Virus record (IMG/VR): IMGVR_UViG_3300020159_000639
Span: 1 to 39,220 of that record
Strand: one strand, 5' to 3'
From: a virus
Length of the DNA stretch: 39,220 bases
The position numbers and the translations under genes are program-made. This document shows positions 21,994-29,481 of this stretch, piece by piece (within the stretch, counting starts at the first letter, position 1; every line of letters begins with the position of its first letter). The notes below the pieces were generated by a model. It was not told the DNA's origin, searched no databases, and was given only the letters and a program-made list of their open reading frames with translations.

Positions 21994-22805
21994 CGCCAGT
22001 ACGCTTCGGTCCTTTGAACTCTTAGATCTTTTTTAAGACTTTTGCCAGCAACTTTTCTTTCGCCTTTAAGGTGGTCTAGGTAAGCACCCCACTCACAATT
22101 AATCAACGGATGTCCTTCACCTTTTATCACTCCCCTACTCCAATTTAGCTGTTTTAGCGATGGAAATTGTCTACGCACAACATCAAATACATAACTGTCG
22201 TGCCACTCGTCTAAGGTAAAGATTCCAGTTTCTGCTTGGTCGTACATTCTTTGAAACTCGGATAAAAAGGTCTGAGTTGCTTGGGATTTTAAATTCATTG
22301 AATACAGTCCGCACTCGGAAAATTTGCCATCTCTACCAAGAAAACACAGGTCCATGTCTTGTGGTATAAGACTGTTGATTTTTTCTACAGTAATCGGACT
22401 GTGACAAATCATATCAGCGTCCATCCAAATTAATACGTCAGCATCACAGTTTTTGGCGCAGTGAAAAATTGAATAAACCTTGTGAGCAAATCTCACAGCA
22501 TCCCATTTAAAAGGCTTGTGACTGTCTTTTCTTGAGGCTAATTTTGGAAATAACGAAATGTCCCCGTTGGCGTGTGGCACATCTTTCCAACGAGTCTTAA
22601 ATGCTATTAGATCAGGTACACCTGTGTCTAAATCGGTAAGAGCAATGCGTGAATGATCTTGTACCAGCGGATTAACTTTTTCTGGATACAAGTGTAAAGT
22701 AACTTCTTTAGGCCAGTTTTTTACGTAAGTTTCAATCATCTTACGACCGTACTTATTGTACCCTGATTCATTAAAGGTTGTGACTACTGCAAATTTTCTA
22801 CTCAT
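21990..22805 (-). CDS. Glycosyltransferase, GT-A fold, first gene of minus-strand arm
   Basis: 271 residues from ATG 22805 (MSRKFAVVTTFNESGYNKYG), preferred over an upstream TTG because GGAGGGG lies 3 nt before it. It contains SRKFAVVTTFN, WDAVRFAHKVYSIFHCAKN and the DxD site VLIWMDADMICHSP near 130, then LCFLGRDGKFSECGLYSMN and LDEWHDSYVFDVVRRQ. This is a GT-A family enzyme whose DxD binds metal and nucleotide sugar. It opens an operon of six tightly overlapping genes under a late promoter. Donor and acceptor unknown. Confidence 0.8.
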   Translation of the reverse strand: MSRKFAVVTTFNESGYNKYGRKMIETYVKNWPKEVTLHLYPEKVNPLVQDHSRIALTDLDTGVPDLIAFKTRWKDVPHANGDISLFPKLASRKDSHKPFKWDAVRFAHKVYSIFHCAKNCDADVLIWMDADMICHSPITVEKINSLIPQDMDLCFLGRDGKFSECGLYSMNLKSQATQTFLSEFQRMYDQAETGIFTLDEWHDSYVFDVVRRQFPSLKQLNWSRGVIKGEGHPLINCEWGAYLDHLKGERKVAGKSLKKDLRVQRTEAYWR

Positions 22806-22821
22806 AAACCCCTCCAATTGT

Positions 22822-22829
22822 TATTTATT
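22822..22829 (-). promoter_or_regulatory. Late promoter box AATAAATA for the minus-strand glycan operon
   Basis: Exact NATAAATA match read on the minus strand (22829 to 22822). T4 geometry puts +1 near 22816, an ~11-nt leader that still holds the GGAGGGG ribosome binding site before ATG 22805. It implies late transcription of the six minus-strand sugar genes. Confidence 0.68.
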
Positions 22830-22842
22830 GGCTGGAAAAGAC

Positions 22843-22874
22843 TTGTGTTTTTTATTTGTTTCTGTTATTATAAT
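22843..22874 (+). promoter_or_regulatory. Sigma70-like promoter, possibly leaderless
   Basis: TTGTGT (22843-22848), 17 nt, TATTAT (22866-22871), with an overlapping TATAAT at 22869-22874. Either -10 places the predicted start within about 3 nt of ATG 22878. No Shine-Dalgarno precedes that ATG. Moderate match on the -35. Confidence 0.5.
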
Positions 22875-22877
22875 ACA

Positions 22878-24077
22878 ATGTCAAACAATCCCTTCATCGA
22901 AGACATTTTTATTGATTTAGCTGATACGATCATGGCTGGGTCTATCATTGTCCCGCAAGTTGACTACGACCCAATAATCAGTTTTTATAACACAATCTCA
23001 AGCAGCAAACAGCTGACTAAGAAGCAAGCCGACTATCTTATAAGACTATTAATCAAGTATCAAACTGTCTACGAATCTATTGTAAATGTCAGCATTGCTA
23101 ACGTAATTGCGAATCCGGTGTGGAGACAGCCGTTTAGAACATTAGATTATTCTAAGAGTGTTTCAGTAACCACTAACGAGGCAGGTATTGATTACATACA
23201 TTTAAAATTTCCGTTTGCTCTCAAAGATACGTTTATAGCAGAATTTGCCACTTCTCGTGGAAAATCTCCAGCTATGTGGGACGCAGAAGAAAAAGTTCAA
23301 AAAATAAAAATACACGATATTAATATTATTCAGTTGTATGAGTTTGTTAAGAAAAATAATTTTGACATAGCTGATGATTTTTTATCAGTGGTATCTCAAG
23401 TTGAAGAAATTTGGGCCAGTGGAGAAGAATTTTCACCGAGGGCTTACGTGGTTGATAACAATGTTGAAATATTCAATTACACTGATTCAGCAAAAGATTA
23501 TTTTAATCAAAATAAATCTAACTCCGTAATTAAAGATCTATTCTTAGCTAGAAGTATGGGATACCCGTTGGCTAATTCGGATAAAACAAACAGACTCGAT
23601 CGACTATTTTCGTCAACGGACACAAACTTTTGGATTCGAGATCTTGAGGACTGTTTTAAGTTTATCAAAGACGTTGATTCATTTCCAATTGTGCTATTCT
23701 TAGATCGTGCTAGCAATGTCGTGGATGATGTGAGAACATTCTGCGAAGCATTTAAATCCGCTGGATTTGACGAAACTAGTATTAGAGTTTGTTTTAGATT
23801 TAGCAATGATGATGACGGTGGTAAAGAATTTAATCAATGGATCAAAGAAAATGGACTTGGTGGAAAAATGACATCTGGCAAGATTTTTATCTGTCAACAT
23901 AAACCTCCAAAGTGGATGATGTCTTCAGATTTTACTCCAAAGATCTTAATAAGTAACAGTCTCTATCCATCCACAAGTCAACAGACGTCGCACTTTATCA
24001 AACATCATCATACTGTATTTTATGTTGGTAGTGTTAAACCTTCAATGAACAAGGAATATAGAATTGTCGAATTGTAA
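22878..24077 (+). CDS. Conserved protein of unknown function upstream of uvsW
   Basis: 399 residues from ATG 22878 (MSNNPFIEDIFIDLADTIM). An earlier in-frame TTG is rejected because the -10 element lies between. Features: QLTKKQADYLIRLLIKYQTV, FRTLDYSKSVSVTTNE, IHLKFPFALKDTFIAEF, WDAEEKVQKIKIHD, a middle RSMGYPLANSDKT and a C-terminal domain with PIVLFLDRASNVVDD and SIRVCFRFSNDDDGG. I recall related proteins beside UvsW in aquatic T4-like phages. The N-terminal part has the look of a DNA-substrate domain, but this is not established. It overlaps uvsW by 14 nt. Confidence 0.7.
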   Translation: MSNNPFIEDIFIDLADTIMAGSIIVPQVDYDPIISFYNTISSSKQLTKKQADYLIRLLIKYQTVYESIVNVSIANVIANPVWRQPFRTLDYSKSVSVTTNEAGIDYIHLKFPFALKDTFIAEFATSRGKSPAMWDAEEKVQKIKIHDINIIQLYEFVKKNNFDIADDFLSVVSQVEEIWASGEEFSPRAYVVDNNVEIFNYTDSAKDYFNQNKSNSVIKDLFLARSMGYPLANSDKTNRLDRLFSSTDTNFWIRDLEDCFKFIKDVDSFPIVLFLDRASNVVDDVRTFCEAFKSAGFDETSIRVCFRFSNDDDGGKEFNQWIKENGLGGKMTSGKIFICQHKPPKWMMSSDFTPKILISNSLYPSTSQQTSHFIKHHHTVFYVGSVKPSMNKEYRIVEL

Positions 24078-25521
24078 ATTAACTATTAAAGACGAAGTAA
24101 ACATTAAATTTGAAGGTCTGACAATTGAAACTAGACGTAAGTTAGCCAATAAGTTTAAGATCGAAGTACCATGGGCTAGGTATCAACCATCCTATAGATT
24201 AGGTCGCTGGGATGGTACTGTTGCTTTCTTTGGCATTGGCGGTACAGGTTATATGTGTCATCTTGAAGAAATACTAGACATTGTTACAAATGCTGGTTAT
24301 GACATTGAAGTCGAAGATCTAAGACACCCAACACAACTAGCATTTACCAAAGTCACAGAAACGTATTGGGCAGACCAAGGCAAGACATGGCCTAAAGGTC
24401 ACATCATGGAAGGTAAGCCGATCATGCTGAGAGATTATCAGTATGAAGCCATAAACAAGTTTTTAGAGAACCCTCAATCTTTACAAGAAATTGCTACAGG
24501 TGCCGGTAAAACTATTACTACAGCTACATTAAGTCATTGTTGTGAACAGTATGGCAGAACTATAATTGTTGTGCCTAATAAATCGTTAGTAGAACAAACA
24601 GAAGAAGACTTTCGAAATGTTGGCTTAGATGTTGGTGTGTATTACGGTGATAGAAAAGAACTAGGCAAAACACATACTATCTGTACGTGGCAAAGTCTTA
24701 ACGTGTTAGATAAAAAGTCAAAAGATAATCCCGAAGCAATGACACTTGGAAATTTTCTAGAAGGCGTTGTGGCATTTATTGTTGACGAGGTTCACCAAGC
24801 AAAAGCAGAAGTTCTTAAAAATATTCTTACAAGAGACCTAGCACATTGTCCAATTCGCTGGGGCTTGACAGGCACTGTGCCTAAAGAAAAGTTTGAATTT
24901 CAAAGTATTCTAGCCAGTATTGGTCCTGTAATTAATCGAATATCAGCACACGAATTACAACAAAAAGATGTGCTAGCACAATGTCATGTTAACATTCTAC
25001 AAACAATTGAAATCAAAGAATTTAGAAGTTATCCAGAAGAATTAAAATATCTAACTACTGACTCTGATAGAATTGACTGGCTAGCAAATAAGATCAAAGA
25101 CATAGCAACTAGTGGCAATACTCTTGTTTTGATTGATAGAATTGAAACTGGCAAGCTACTAATAGAAAGAATACCGGAAGCTGATTTTGTTAGCGGTGCC
25201 GTAAAATCTAAAGATAGAAAAGAGACATATGATGAAATTAAAACAAGTAGCAATAATATTATTGTGGCGACTTACGGTGTGGCCGCTGTGGGTATTAATA
25301 TTCCTAGGATCTTTAATTTGGTTCTTATGGAACCCGGAAAGAGCTTTGTCCGTGTTATCCAATCTATTGGACGAGGTGTTAGGAAAGCGGAAGACAAAGA
25401 CTTCGTCCAAATCTGGGATATAACAGGCGGAACAAAATATGCCAAACGCCATTTAACAGAACGAAAGAAATTTTACAAGGATGCTCAGTATCCTTTCAAT
25501 ATAACCAAGGTAACTATATGA
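24064..25521 (+). CDS. uvsW: UvsW, RecG-like superfamily 2 helicase
   Basis: Unwinds recombination and fork intermediates and R-loops. 485 residues (T4 is 503). TTG start at 24064 with CAAGGAA 8 nt upstream; no earlier ATG fits. N-terminal domain NIKFEGLTIETRRKLANKF and YRLGRWDGTVAFFG, then helicase motifs: Q-like RDYQYEAI, Walker A TGAGKT, VPNKSLVEQ, Walker B VDEVH, GLTGTV, and motifs V/VI ATYGVAAVGINIP, QSIGRGVR. All catalytic motifs are intact. It overlaps its upstream gene and the next start (ATGA). Confidence 0.94.
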   Translation: MSNCKLTIKDEVNIKFEGLTIETRRKLANKFKIEVPWARYQPSYRLGRWDGTVAFFGIGGTGYMCHLEEILDIVTNAGYDIEVEDLRHPTQLAFTKVTETYWADQGKTWPKGHIMEGKPIMLRDYQYEAINKFLENPQSLQEIATGAGKTITTATLSHCCEQYGRTIIVVPNKSLVEQTEEDFRNVGLDVGVYYGDRKELGKTHTICTWQSLNVLDKKSKDNPEAMTLGNFLEGVVAFIVDEVHQAKAEVLKNILTRDLAHCPIRWGLTGTVPKEKFEFQSILASIGPVINRISAHELQQKDVLAQCHVNILQTIEIKEFRSYPEELKYLTTDSDRIDWLANKIKDIATSGNTLVLIDRIETGKLLIERIPEADFVSGAVKSKDRKETYDEIKTSSNNIIVATYGVAAVGINIPRIFNLVLMEPGKSFVRVIQSIGRGVRKAEDKDFVQIWDITGGTKYAKRHLTERKKFYKDAQYPFNITKVTI

Positions 25522-26024
25522 AAATATTAACATTAAAAAACACGGCATTCGATTTAAATGAATTGCCAGAAGAAGTAGAAGAAGACACAAGATTTTCAGT
25601 GTTAGATAATTCAAATACCAGCGATCCCGATTTTTATTTTGTGCCGTTGATATTCTTAGAATCATTTAACGCACCGGCCATTGTTATGCGGATAGGCGGC
25701 CATGAAGTACAAATGCCACTGGATTGGAGTATGGTAGTAGGAGACAAAGAGTGCGGATTAGATCCAGAGGTATTGCCGTTAACTAGTATTAATGAACGAG
25801 GGTTTGAAGCATTTAGTTTAAATCCTATTAGCGGGTTTAGACCTGAATACTTGCCTATCGAAATTGTAAATATCTATCAAGACGTTAAATGGTATTTTCC
25901 AAAGATGAAAAATAATCAATTGTTAACAGTACCCATTCACGAAGGCGAAGGCCCGTTATGCGTGTTCTTTGTTAAAGAAATTTCTAGACAAAGCGAAGTA
26001 TTACAATTAGATAAATTATTCTAA
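25518..26024 (+). CDS. Conserved phage protein, unknown function
   Basis: 168 residues coupled to uvsW by a 4-nt overlap. Recognisable blocks: FSVLDNSNTSDPDFYFVPLIFL, FNAPAIVMRIGGHEVQMPLDWSM (given as two motifs, APAIVMRIGGHEV and QMPLDWSMVVGD), LPLTSINERGFEAFSLNPISG and VKWYFPKMKNNQLLTVPI. I recall close relatives in cyanophages, also after uvsW, without a function. The compact beta-rich pattern with several conserved Trp/Pro suggests a single soluble domain. No catalytic motif seen. Confidence 0.7.
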   Translation: MKILTLKNTAFDLNELPEEVEEDTRFSVLDNSNTSDPDFYFVPLIFLESFNAPAIVMRIGGHEVQMPLDWSMVVGDKECGLDPEVLPLTSINERGFEAFSLNPISGFRPEYLPIEIVNIYQDVKWYFPKMKNNQLLTVPIHEGEGPLCVFFVKEISRQSEVLQLDKLF

Positions 26025-26031
26025 TTAAATA
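26024..26031 (+). promoter_or_regulatory. Possible late-type box ATTAAATA before cupin gene
   Basis: One mismatch to NATAAATA, ending 13 nt before ATG 26045. A Shine-Dalgarno AAAGGA lies between. A weak candidate, since A/T-rich matches are common here. Confidence 0.3.
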
Positions 26032-26044
26032 TTAAAGGACTATT

Positions 26045-26401
26045 ATGAAAGCGGGAAAGGTTTGGGGAGTTACTAAGTTACTTGAAGCTAACGGTGTATT
26101 AGAATTTCATCGTATCGAAGCTGCGGCTGGCGGTGTGTGTTCAAAGCACAAACACAAATACAAATGGAATGGTTTCTTTGTTGAATCTGGAGAAATGATT
26201 ATTCGTGTTTGGAAAAATAATTACAACCTAGTCGACGAAACTTTATTAAGAGCCGGTGAGTACACTAAAGTTGCTCCTGGTGAATATCATCAATTTGAAG
26301 CAGTTACTGATTGTATTGCCTTTGAATTGTATTGGGCAGAATTTGATCATGATGATATTGAAAGAGAAACTATAGGACATAAAAATCATGGGACAACTTA
26401 A
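26045..26401 (+). CDS. Small cupin-fold protein
   Basis: 118 residues forming a single cupin: GGVCSKHKHKYKWNGFFVESGEM with the H-x-H and later Glu (blocks CSKHKHKY and FFVESGEMIIRV), then LRAGEYTKVAPGEYHQFEAV carrying the final His. This is the metal-binding jellyroll of mannose-6-phosphate isomerase C-termini and of related sugar binding or isomerase proteins. It is like the C-terminal half of the fusion gene at 14373. Shine-Dalgarno AAAGGA is present. Why it sits among replication genes is unclear; it may supply the sugar island. It overlaps the next gene by 14 nt. Confidence 0.75.
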   Translation: MKAGKVWGVTKLLEANGVLEFHRIEAAAGGVCSKHKHKYKWNGFFVESGEMIIRVWKNNYNLVDETLLRAGEYTKVAPGEYHQFEAVTDCIAFELYWAEFDHDDIERETIGHKNHGTT

Positions 26402-26681
26402 ACCAGGAGCAACTTACATACACGAGCGTGTAGACAATGTAGTTTACGCTCGAGAGTTTGGAGCAGACCCAATGACTCGTCAAGCAGTTGGTTGGGACTA
26501 TGATAAAAACAATCCAAATTTTGATCCGCGCACAAGTGATGGCAAACCGTTACATGATCACCTAATGGAAGACAAACTGTGGGGTAATATTCGAAGAGCA
26601 GCAAAGACAAATCCCACTTTACAAGAAGCCATGGAACGTGTTAAAATATTATATCACTTGAGCAAAGAAGATGGCAGATAA
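26388..26681 (+). CDS. Conserved small phage protein, unknown function
   Basis: 97 residues: LKPGATYIHERVDNVVYARE, GADPMTRQAVGWDYD, HDHLMEDKLWGNIRRAAKTN and LQEAMERVKILYHLS. It resembles a small family I recall as 'hypothetical' in marine T4-like phages (starting with LKPGATY-Y-R). Its coding sequence overlaps both neighbours (14 nt before, 11 nt after), so expression is coupled to the cupin gene and the clamp-loader gene. The C-terminus is helical. No motif points to a function. Confidence 0.72.
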   Translation: MGQLKPGATYIHERVDNVVYAREFGADPMTRQAVGWDYDKNNPNFDPRTSDGKPLHDHLMEDKLWGNIRRAAKTNPTLQEAMERVKILYHLSKEDGR

Positions 26682-27144
26682 ATTAGAACTTAAAACAATA
26701 TTGGCAGCAATTGACATGGGCTCTAAAGAGTCATGGGATGAGTTCTCAGACGAAGAAAAAAAATCAGTGGGCTTTTTCTTACTGAATAGATATGTAAGTA
26801 ATGTTAAAACAAGCAATCGAGATCTAGCAGAGCATTATCTAATTCTTGTAAACGAATTTGTTAATAAAAACTTTTATCTAGCATCAAAGCATCCTAAATT
26901 ATTGTGGCAATTAATGTGTGCTTGTGGTCACGAATCGAAGAAAATTCATTTCCACGAATGGTTAGCCTTAAAAAGAAAAGCAGAGACAGGTGGCAAGAAA
27001 AGTCAATTTTTACAAACAATATACCCTAATGCTAAACTTGACGAAATTGAGTTGTTGGCTAAACTAACCGATACTAAATCTCTTAAACAATTAGCTAAGG
27101 ATCACGGATATACCGATAAACAGATCAATGACCTTAAATTATAA
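26671..27144 (+). CDS. 62: Clamp loader small subunit gp62
   Basis: 157 residues (T4 gp62 is 187). The pattern F-LNRYVS, D-AEHYLILVNEFVN, LASKHPKLLWQLM, KIHFHEWLALKRK and FLQTIYPNAKLDEIELLAKL fits the compact cyanophage-type gp62 as I remember it (alternate helices with N-R and Y-N motifs). With gp44 it loads the gp45 clamp; neither is in the window. It overlaps the genes on both sides. Family-level recognition is fair, not certain. Confidence 0.62.
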   Translation: MADKLELKTILAAIDMGSKESWDEFSDEEKKSVGFFLLNRYVSNVKTSNRDLAEHYLILVNEFVNKNFYLASKHPKLLWQLMCACGHESKKIHFHEWLALKRKAETGGKKSQFLQTIYPNAKLDEIELLAKLTDTKSLKQLAKDHGYTDKQINDLKL

Positions 27145-27811
27145 GTGCGGATATTGTGAAAAAGAATTTACCAAAGAAAAAACTTTGGCAATCCACGTTT
27201 GCGAGAAAAAACGTAGACATCTTGGCCGAGGTGAAAAACATGTACAGGCTGCGTTAATTGCCTATCAAAAATTCTATCAAATAGCACAGCGAGCAACTAA
27301 GGCCAAGACATTTGAAGAGTTTGTTGACAGCCCGTATTACAATGCTTTTATAAAGTTTGGTAGTTTTTTATCTAACGCCAATCCAATATATCCCGAGCAA
27401 TATATTGAGTGGGTTATAAAAAGTGGAGTAAAACTTGATCATTGGTGTAGAGACGAGTTATATGACAAGTATGTGATAGATCTAATTAAGACCGAGCCAG
27501 CCGACGGAGCAATACAACGTACTATGAATACTATGTTAGAGTGGGGTTCTCAAAACTCAGCCGAATGGGAACACTACTTTTTATATGCTAATCTAAATAG
27601 AGTTACACAACATGTTAGAGATGGTATGATTAGTCCGTGGATTCTGTTAAACTGTAATAGTGGTCGTAAGATGCTAACGAAGTTAAATAGCGAGCAGATA
27701 GAAATTATCTCAGGAATACTAGATCCGGATCATTGGACTAGAAGATTTAAAAATTGTCCAGCAGATATTGAACTAGTGAAAGAAATTGTTAAAGAGGCTA
27801 AGATCCCATAA
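27128..27811 (+). CDS. Conserved zinc-finger-like phage protein
   Basis: 227 residues. The N-terminus carries CGYCEKEFTKEKTLAIHVCE, a C-x2-C-x12-H-x-C cluster that fits a C2H2-like zinc finger. The rest is helical: LIAYQKFYQIAQRAT, FVDSPYYNAFIKFGSFLSN, YIEWVIKSGVKLDHWCRDE, ISPWILLNCNSGRKML and LDPDHWTRRFKNCPADIEL. I recall this family, N-terminal finger included, in cyanophages and SAR11 phages, without an assigned function. The finger suggests DNA or RNA binding. It overlaps gp62 by 17 nt and the next start by 1 nt. Confidence 0.78.
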   Translation: MTLNYKCGYCEKEFTKEKTLAIHVCEKKRRHLGRGEKHVQAALIAYQKFYQIAQRATKAKTFEEFVDSPYYNAFIKFGSFLSNANPIYPEQYIEWVIKSGVKLDHWCRDELYDKYVIDLIKTEPADGAIQRTMNTMLEWGSQNSAEWEHYFLYANLNRVTQHVRDGMISPWILLNCNSGRKMLTKLNSEQIEIISGILDPDHWTRRFKNCPADIELVKEIVKEAKIP

Positions 27812-28023
27812 TGAAAAAAGAAGAAATCACAGAAGAATTAGCCGAAAATGAAGAATACCTCTCTAGAGATGATATAGACATTGAAGTACAAATAGACGCT
27901 GAAACTAATAGAGTACTTGTATTATTTTCAGGATTTGACGACGATGAAGATACTCAAGAGTACGCAGAATTTTTAGCAGAAACATTGCCGTTATTATTGT
28001 TTGAAAGCACAAGGTTACAGTAA
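27811..28023 (+). CDS. Small acidic protein, unknown function
   Basis: 70 residues, strongly acidic: EEITEELAENEEYLSRDD, then IDIEVQIDAETNRVLVLFSG, a beta hairpin, and FDDDEDTQEYAEFLAETLPL. Coupled at both ends by TAATG overlaps, to the zinc-finger gene and to the mini polymerase-like gene. A regulatory partner of the next protein is possible. No homology recognised. Confidence 0.68.
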   Translation: MKKEEITEELAENEEYLSRDDIDIEVQIDAETNRVLVLFSGFDDDEDTQEYAEFLAETLPLLLFESTRLQ

Positions 28024-28601
28024 TGCCAGATATTGATATTGACTTTGAAGACAGAACCAAGGCATTGGCCGTGATTAAACATGCCAAGGCTAGTCGCACG
28101 GATAAAGGTCAATTGGTTCCTCATAACACAGGTGTGTACCTACATCGTGTTCCTGTAGATGCTACGTCTGGTGTATGTTCGTTATCGCATGATCAAGCTG
28201 AAGACCGTGGATATTTTAAAATAGACTTTTTAAATGTAAGTGTGTACAAAGATGTTAGAGATGAAGCACATCTCATTCAACTTATGGAGACTGAACCATT
28301 ATGGGATCTACTAGAACAAAACGATTTCACGGATTTACTATTCCACGTAAATGGGTATGGGAACTTATTGAGACAGACCAAACCTCGTTCTATCAGCGAG
28401 TTGGCAATGTTGCTCGCTTTAATCCGCCCAGCAAAGAAACATTTGATTGGGAAGAGTTGGACAGAGATGTCTGGGGAGATCTGGATGAAACCAGAGAACG
28501 GTGATTACTACTTTAAGAAAAGTCACGCAATCGCTTATGCTACTGCCATAGTGGTACAAATGAATCTTATCTGCGAGAAGATAAGTTACGGATACACCTG
28601 A
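28023..28601 (+). CDS. Miniature DnaE-like (DNA polymerase III alpha) protein
   Basis: 192 residues. Four blocks match the bacterial replicase alpha subunit in the same order: PDIDIDFEDR at 2-11 (DnaE PDFDVDF with two catalytic Asp), HNTGVY at 34-39 (DnaE HAGGV), GYFKIDFLNV at 63-72 (DnaE VKFDFLGL, third catalytic Asp), LLRQTKPRSISELAMLLALIRP at 115-136 (two pieces, LLRQTKPRSISE and LAMLLALIRP; DnaE ends ALFRPGPL), and YYFKKSHAIAYA at 162-173 (DnaE YGFNKSHSAAYA). PHP, most of palm, clamp-binding and tau-binding parts are missing. I recall relatives in aquatic T4-like phages annotated only as hypothetical. Role unknown: a tiny polymerase, or a repurposed DNA-binding core. Confidence 0.7.
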   Translation: MPDIDIDFEDRTKALAVIKHAKASRTDKGQLVPHNTGVYLHRVPVDATSGVCSLSHDQAEDRGYFKIDFLNVSVYKDVRDEAHLIQLMETEPLWDLLEQNDFTDLLFHVNGYGNLLRQTKPRSISELAMLLALIRPAKKHLIGKSWTEMSGEIWMKPENGDYYFKKSHAIAYATAIVVQMNLICEKISYGYT

Positions 28602-28976
28602 TTATTTTGAAGTTTTTCTAACCAGTGTAATAGATTTTCGTTTAACTCGCTTAGTCATAATATCATTAAGACTTGTAACGGGACCAAATAATACTCGGAC
28701 GTCTTTGGTGCTGAAGTTACGTATCACATATTTGAAATCATTCATTTCTTTAGCTAGGAATATGCTAATAGGAATCTGTCTATTTGACTCCCACCACCAT
28801 ACTTCACCTAGCTCTAAAAATTTAGTTTTTTCATCTTCGGTACGTATCAAGCTATAATCATAAATGCTGGTGATAGCTGCGTCTTGGTTTATTATGATTC
28901 CCACGTATTCTAAGTTCACATAAGTGACCACGGATATAAACGGAAAGTTTTCTTGTAAGTGTTGGCTTATTCTCAT
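28602..28976 (-). CDS. Conserved phage protein, unknown function
   Basis: 124 residues from ATG 28976 (MRISQHLQENFPFISVVTYV); an upstream in-frame start at 29018 is not needed. Blocks: YVGIIINQDAAITSIYD, WWWESNRQIPISIFL, FKYVIRNFSTKDVRVLFGPV and SLNDIMTKRVKRKSITLVRK. It matches, as I recall, a short conserved family of marine T4-like phages, still unnamed. Its stop abuts the stop of the DnaE-like gene without a spacer base. The upstream 31 nt contain both its promoter (TTGAGC-N17-TATAAT) and the opposing late box. Confidence 0.75.
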   Translation of the reverse strand: MRISQHLQENFPFISVVTYVNLEYVGIIINQDAAITSIYDYSLIRTEDEKTKFLELGEVWWWESNRQIPISIFLAKEMNDFKYVIRNFSTKDVRVLFGPVTSLNDIMTKRVKRKSITLVRKTSK

Positions 28977-28977
28977 C

Positions 28978-28985
28978 GATAAATA
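28978..28985 (+). promoter_or_regulatory. Late promoter box GATAAATA before 29008 gene
   Basis: Exact NATAAATA match. Predicted +1 near 28991 gives a 17-nt leader with a weak AGGG ahead of ATG 29008. It overlaps the 5' end of the divergent minus-strand gene. Confidence 0.65.
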
Positions 28986-28989
28986 CTTA

Positions 28990-29018
28990 ATTATAGGGCC
29001 ACTAAAGATGCAGCTCAA
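28990..29018 (-). promoter_or_regulatory. Sigma70-like promoter of the divergent minus gene
   Basis: TTGAGC (29018-29013) and TATAAT (28995-28990), 17-nt spacer, read on the minus strand; about 7-nt leader to ATG 28976. Overlaps the coding start of the opposite late gene. Confidence 0.5.
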
Positions 29019-29469
29019 TCCGTGTTATTTATATTCAAATAGACTGGACGTATATACTAATCTTGGCTCTTGGACTAAAGAGAGGGTTAGAAAAGTGTAT
29101 CAACGAACAATGAAAATCTACAAGGGCGTGGATAATCGTCTTGACTTCCAAGTCCGCAACGGCGAGAGCAAGCCTAAAGATATTACCACTATTAACAGCG
29201 TTACATTCAATATCATCGCTGTAGATACCAAGGGAATACAACTACAAAAAACTGTTACTGTAGAGACCGCAGCAGAGGGTAAGATCTACCTACTATTGTC
29301 CGAATCAGATATCCAAGATTTAGAAAGAGGATACTACCATTTTAGTATGTTCTATACAGACACTAACAACAACCGTTTTCCGTTATACGGCGATACCCAA
29401 TATGATGCTATAGGACAATTACAGGTCATAGATGGTGCTTTTGACGTTGACAGCACTACACAAATATAG
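29008..29469 (+). CDS. Conserved late protein, probable virion component
   Basis: 153 residues from ATG 29008, the first ATG after the late promoter start; an in-frame ATG at 28924 lies upstream of that promoter. Blocks: NPCYLYSNRLDVYTNLGSW, VYQRTMKIYKGVDNRLDFQVRN, VTFNIIAVDTKGIQLQKTVT, EGKIYLLLSESDI and YYHFSMFYTD; an all-beta pattern. I recall the KIYKGVDN-LDFQVRN motif in marine T4-like phages, usually in unnamed structural proteins. The late box supports a virion role. Its stop lies within the promoter of gp61. Confidence 0.72.
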   Translation: MQLNPCYLYSNRLDVYTNLGSWTKERVRKVYQRTMKIYKGVDNRLDFQVRNGESKPKDITTINSVTFNIIAVDTKGIQLQKTVTVETAAEGKIYLLLSESDIQDLERGYYHFSMFYTDTNNNRFPLYGDTQYDAIGQLQVIDGAFDVDSTTQI

Positions 29470-29475
29470 TATACT
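29447..29475 (+). promoter_or_regulatory. Consensus sigma70 promoter of gp61, leaderless geometry
   Basis: TTGACA (29447-29452), 17-nt spacer, TATACT (29470-29475). The gap to ATG 29482 is 6 nt, placing the predicted +1 on the A of ATG. No Shine-Dalgarno between -10 and ATG. Confidence 0.75.
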
Positions 29476-29481
29476 AAGTCT

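Noticed and set aside
22818-22877. Upstream TTG start extending the 22878 gene by 20 codons
   Set aside because: The -10 element and predicted transcription start lie within that extension, and ATG 22878 fits promoter geometry.
24055-24077. Frameshift joining the 22878 gene to UvsW
   Set aside because: The 14-nt overlap has a plausible ribosome site before a TTG start and no slippery heptamer; both proteins are complete in their own frames.
28301-28504. 67-codon frame inside the DnaE-like gene
   Set aside because: The other frame carries the coherent DnaE motifs over its whole length; this frame has no recognisable pattern.
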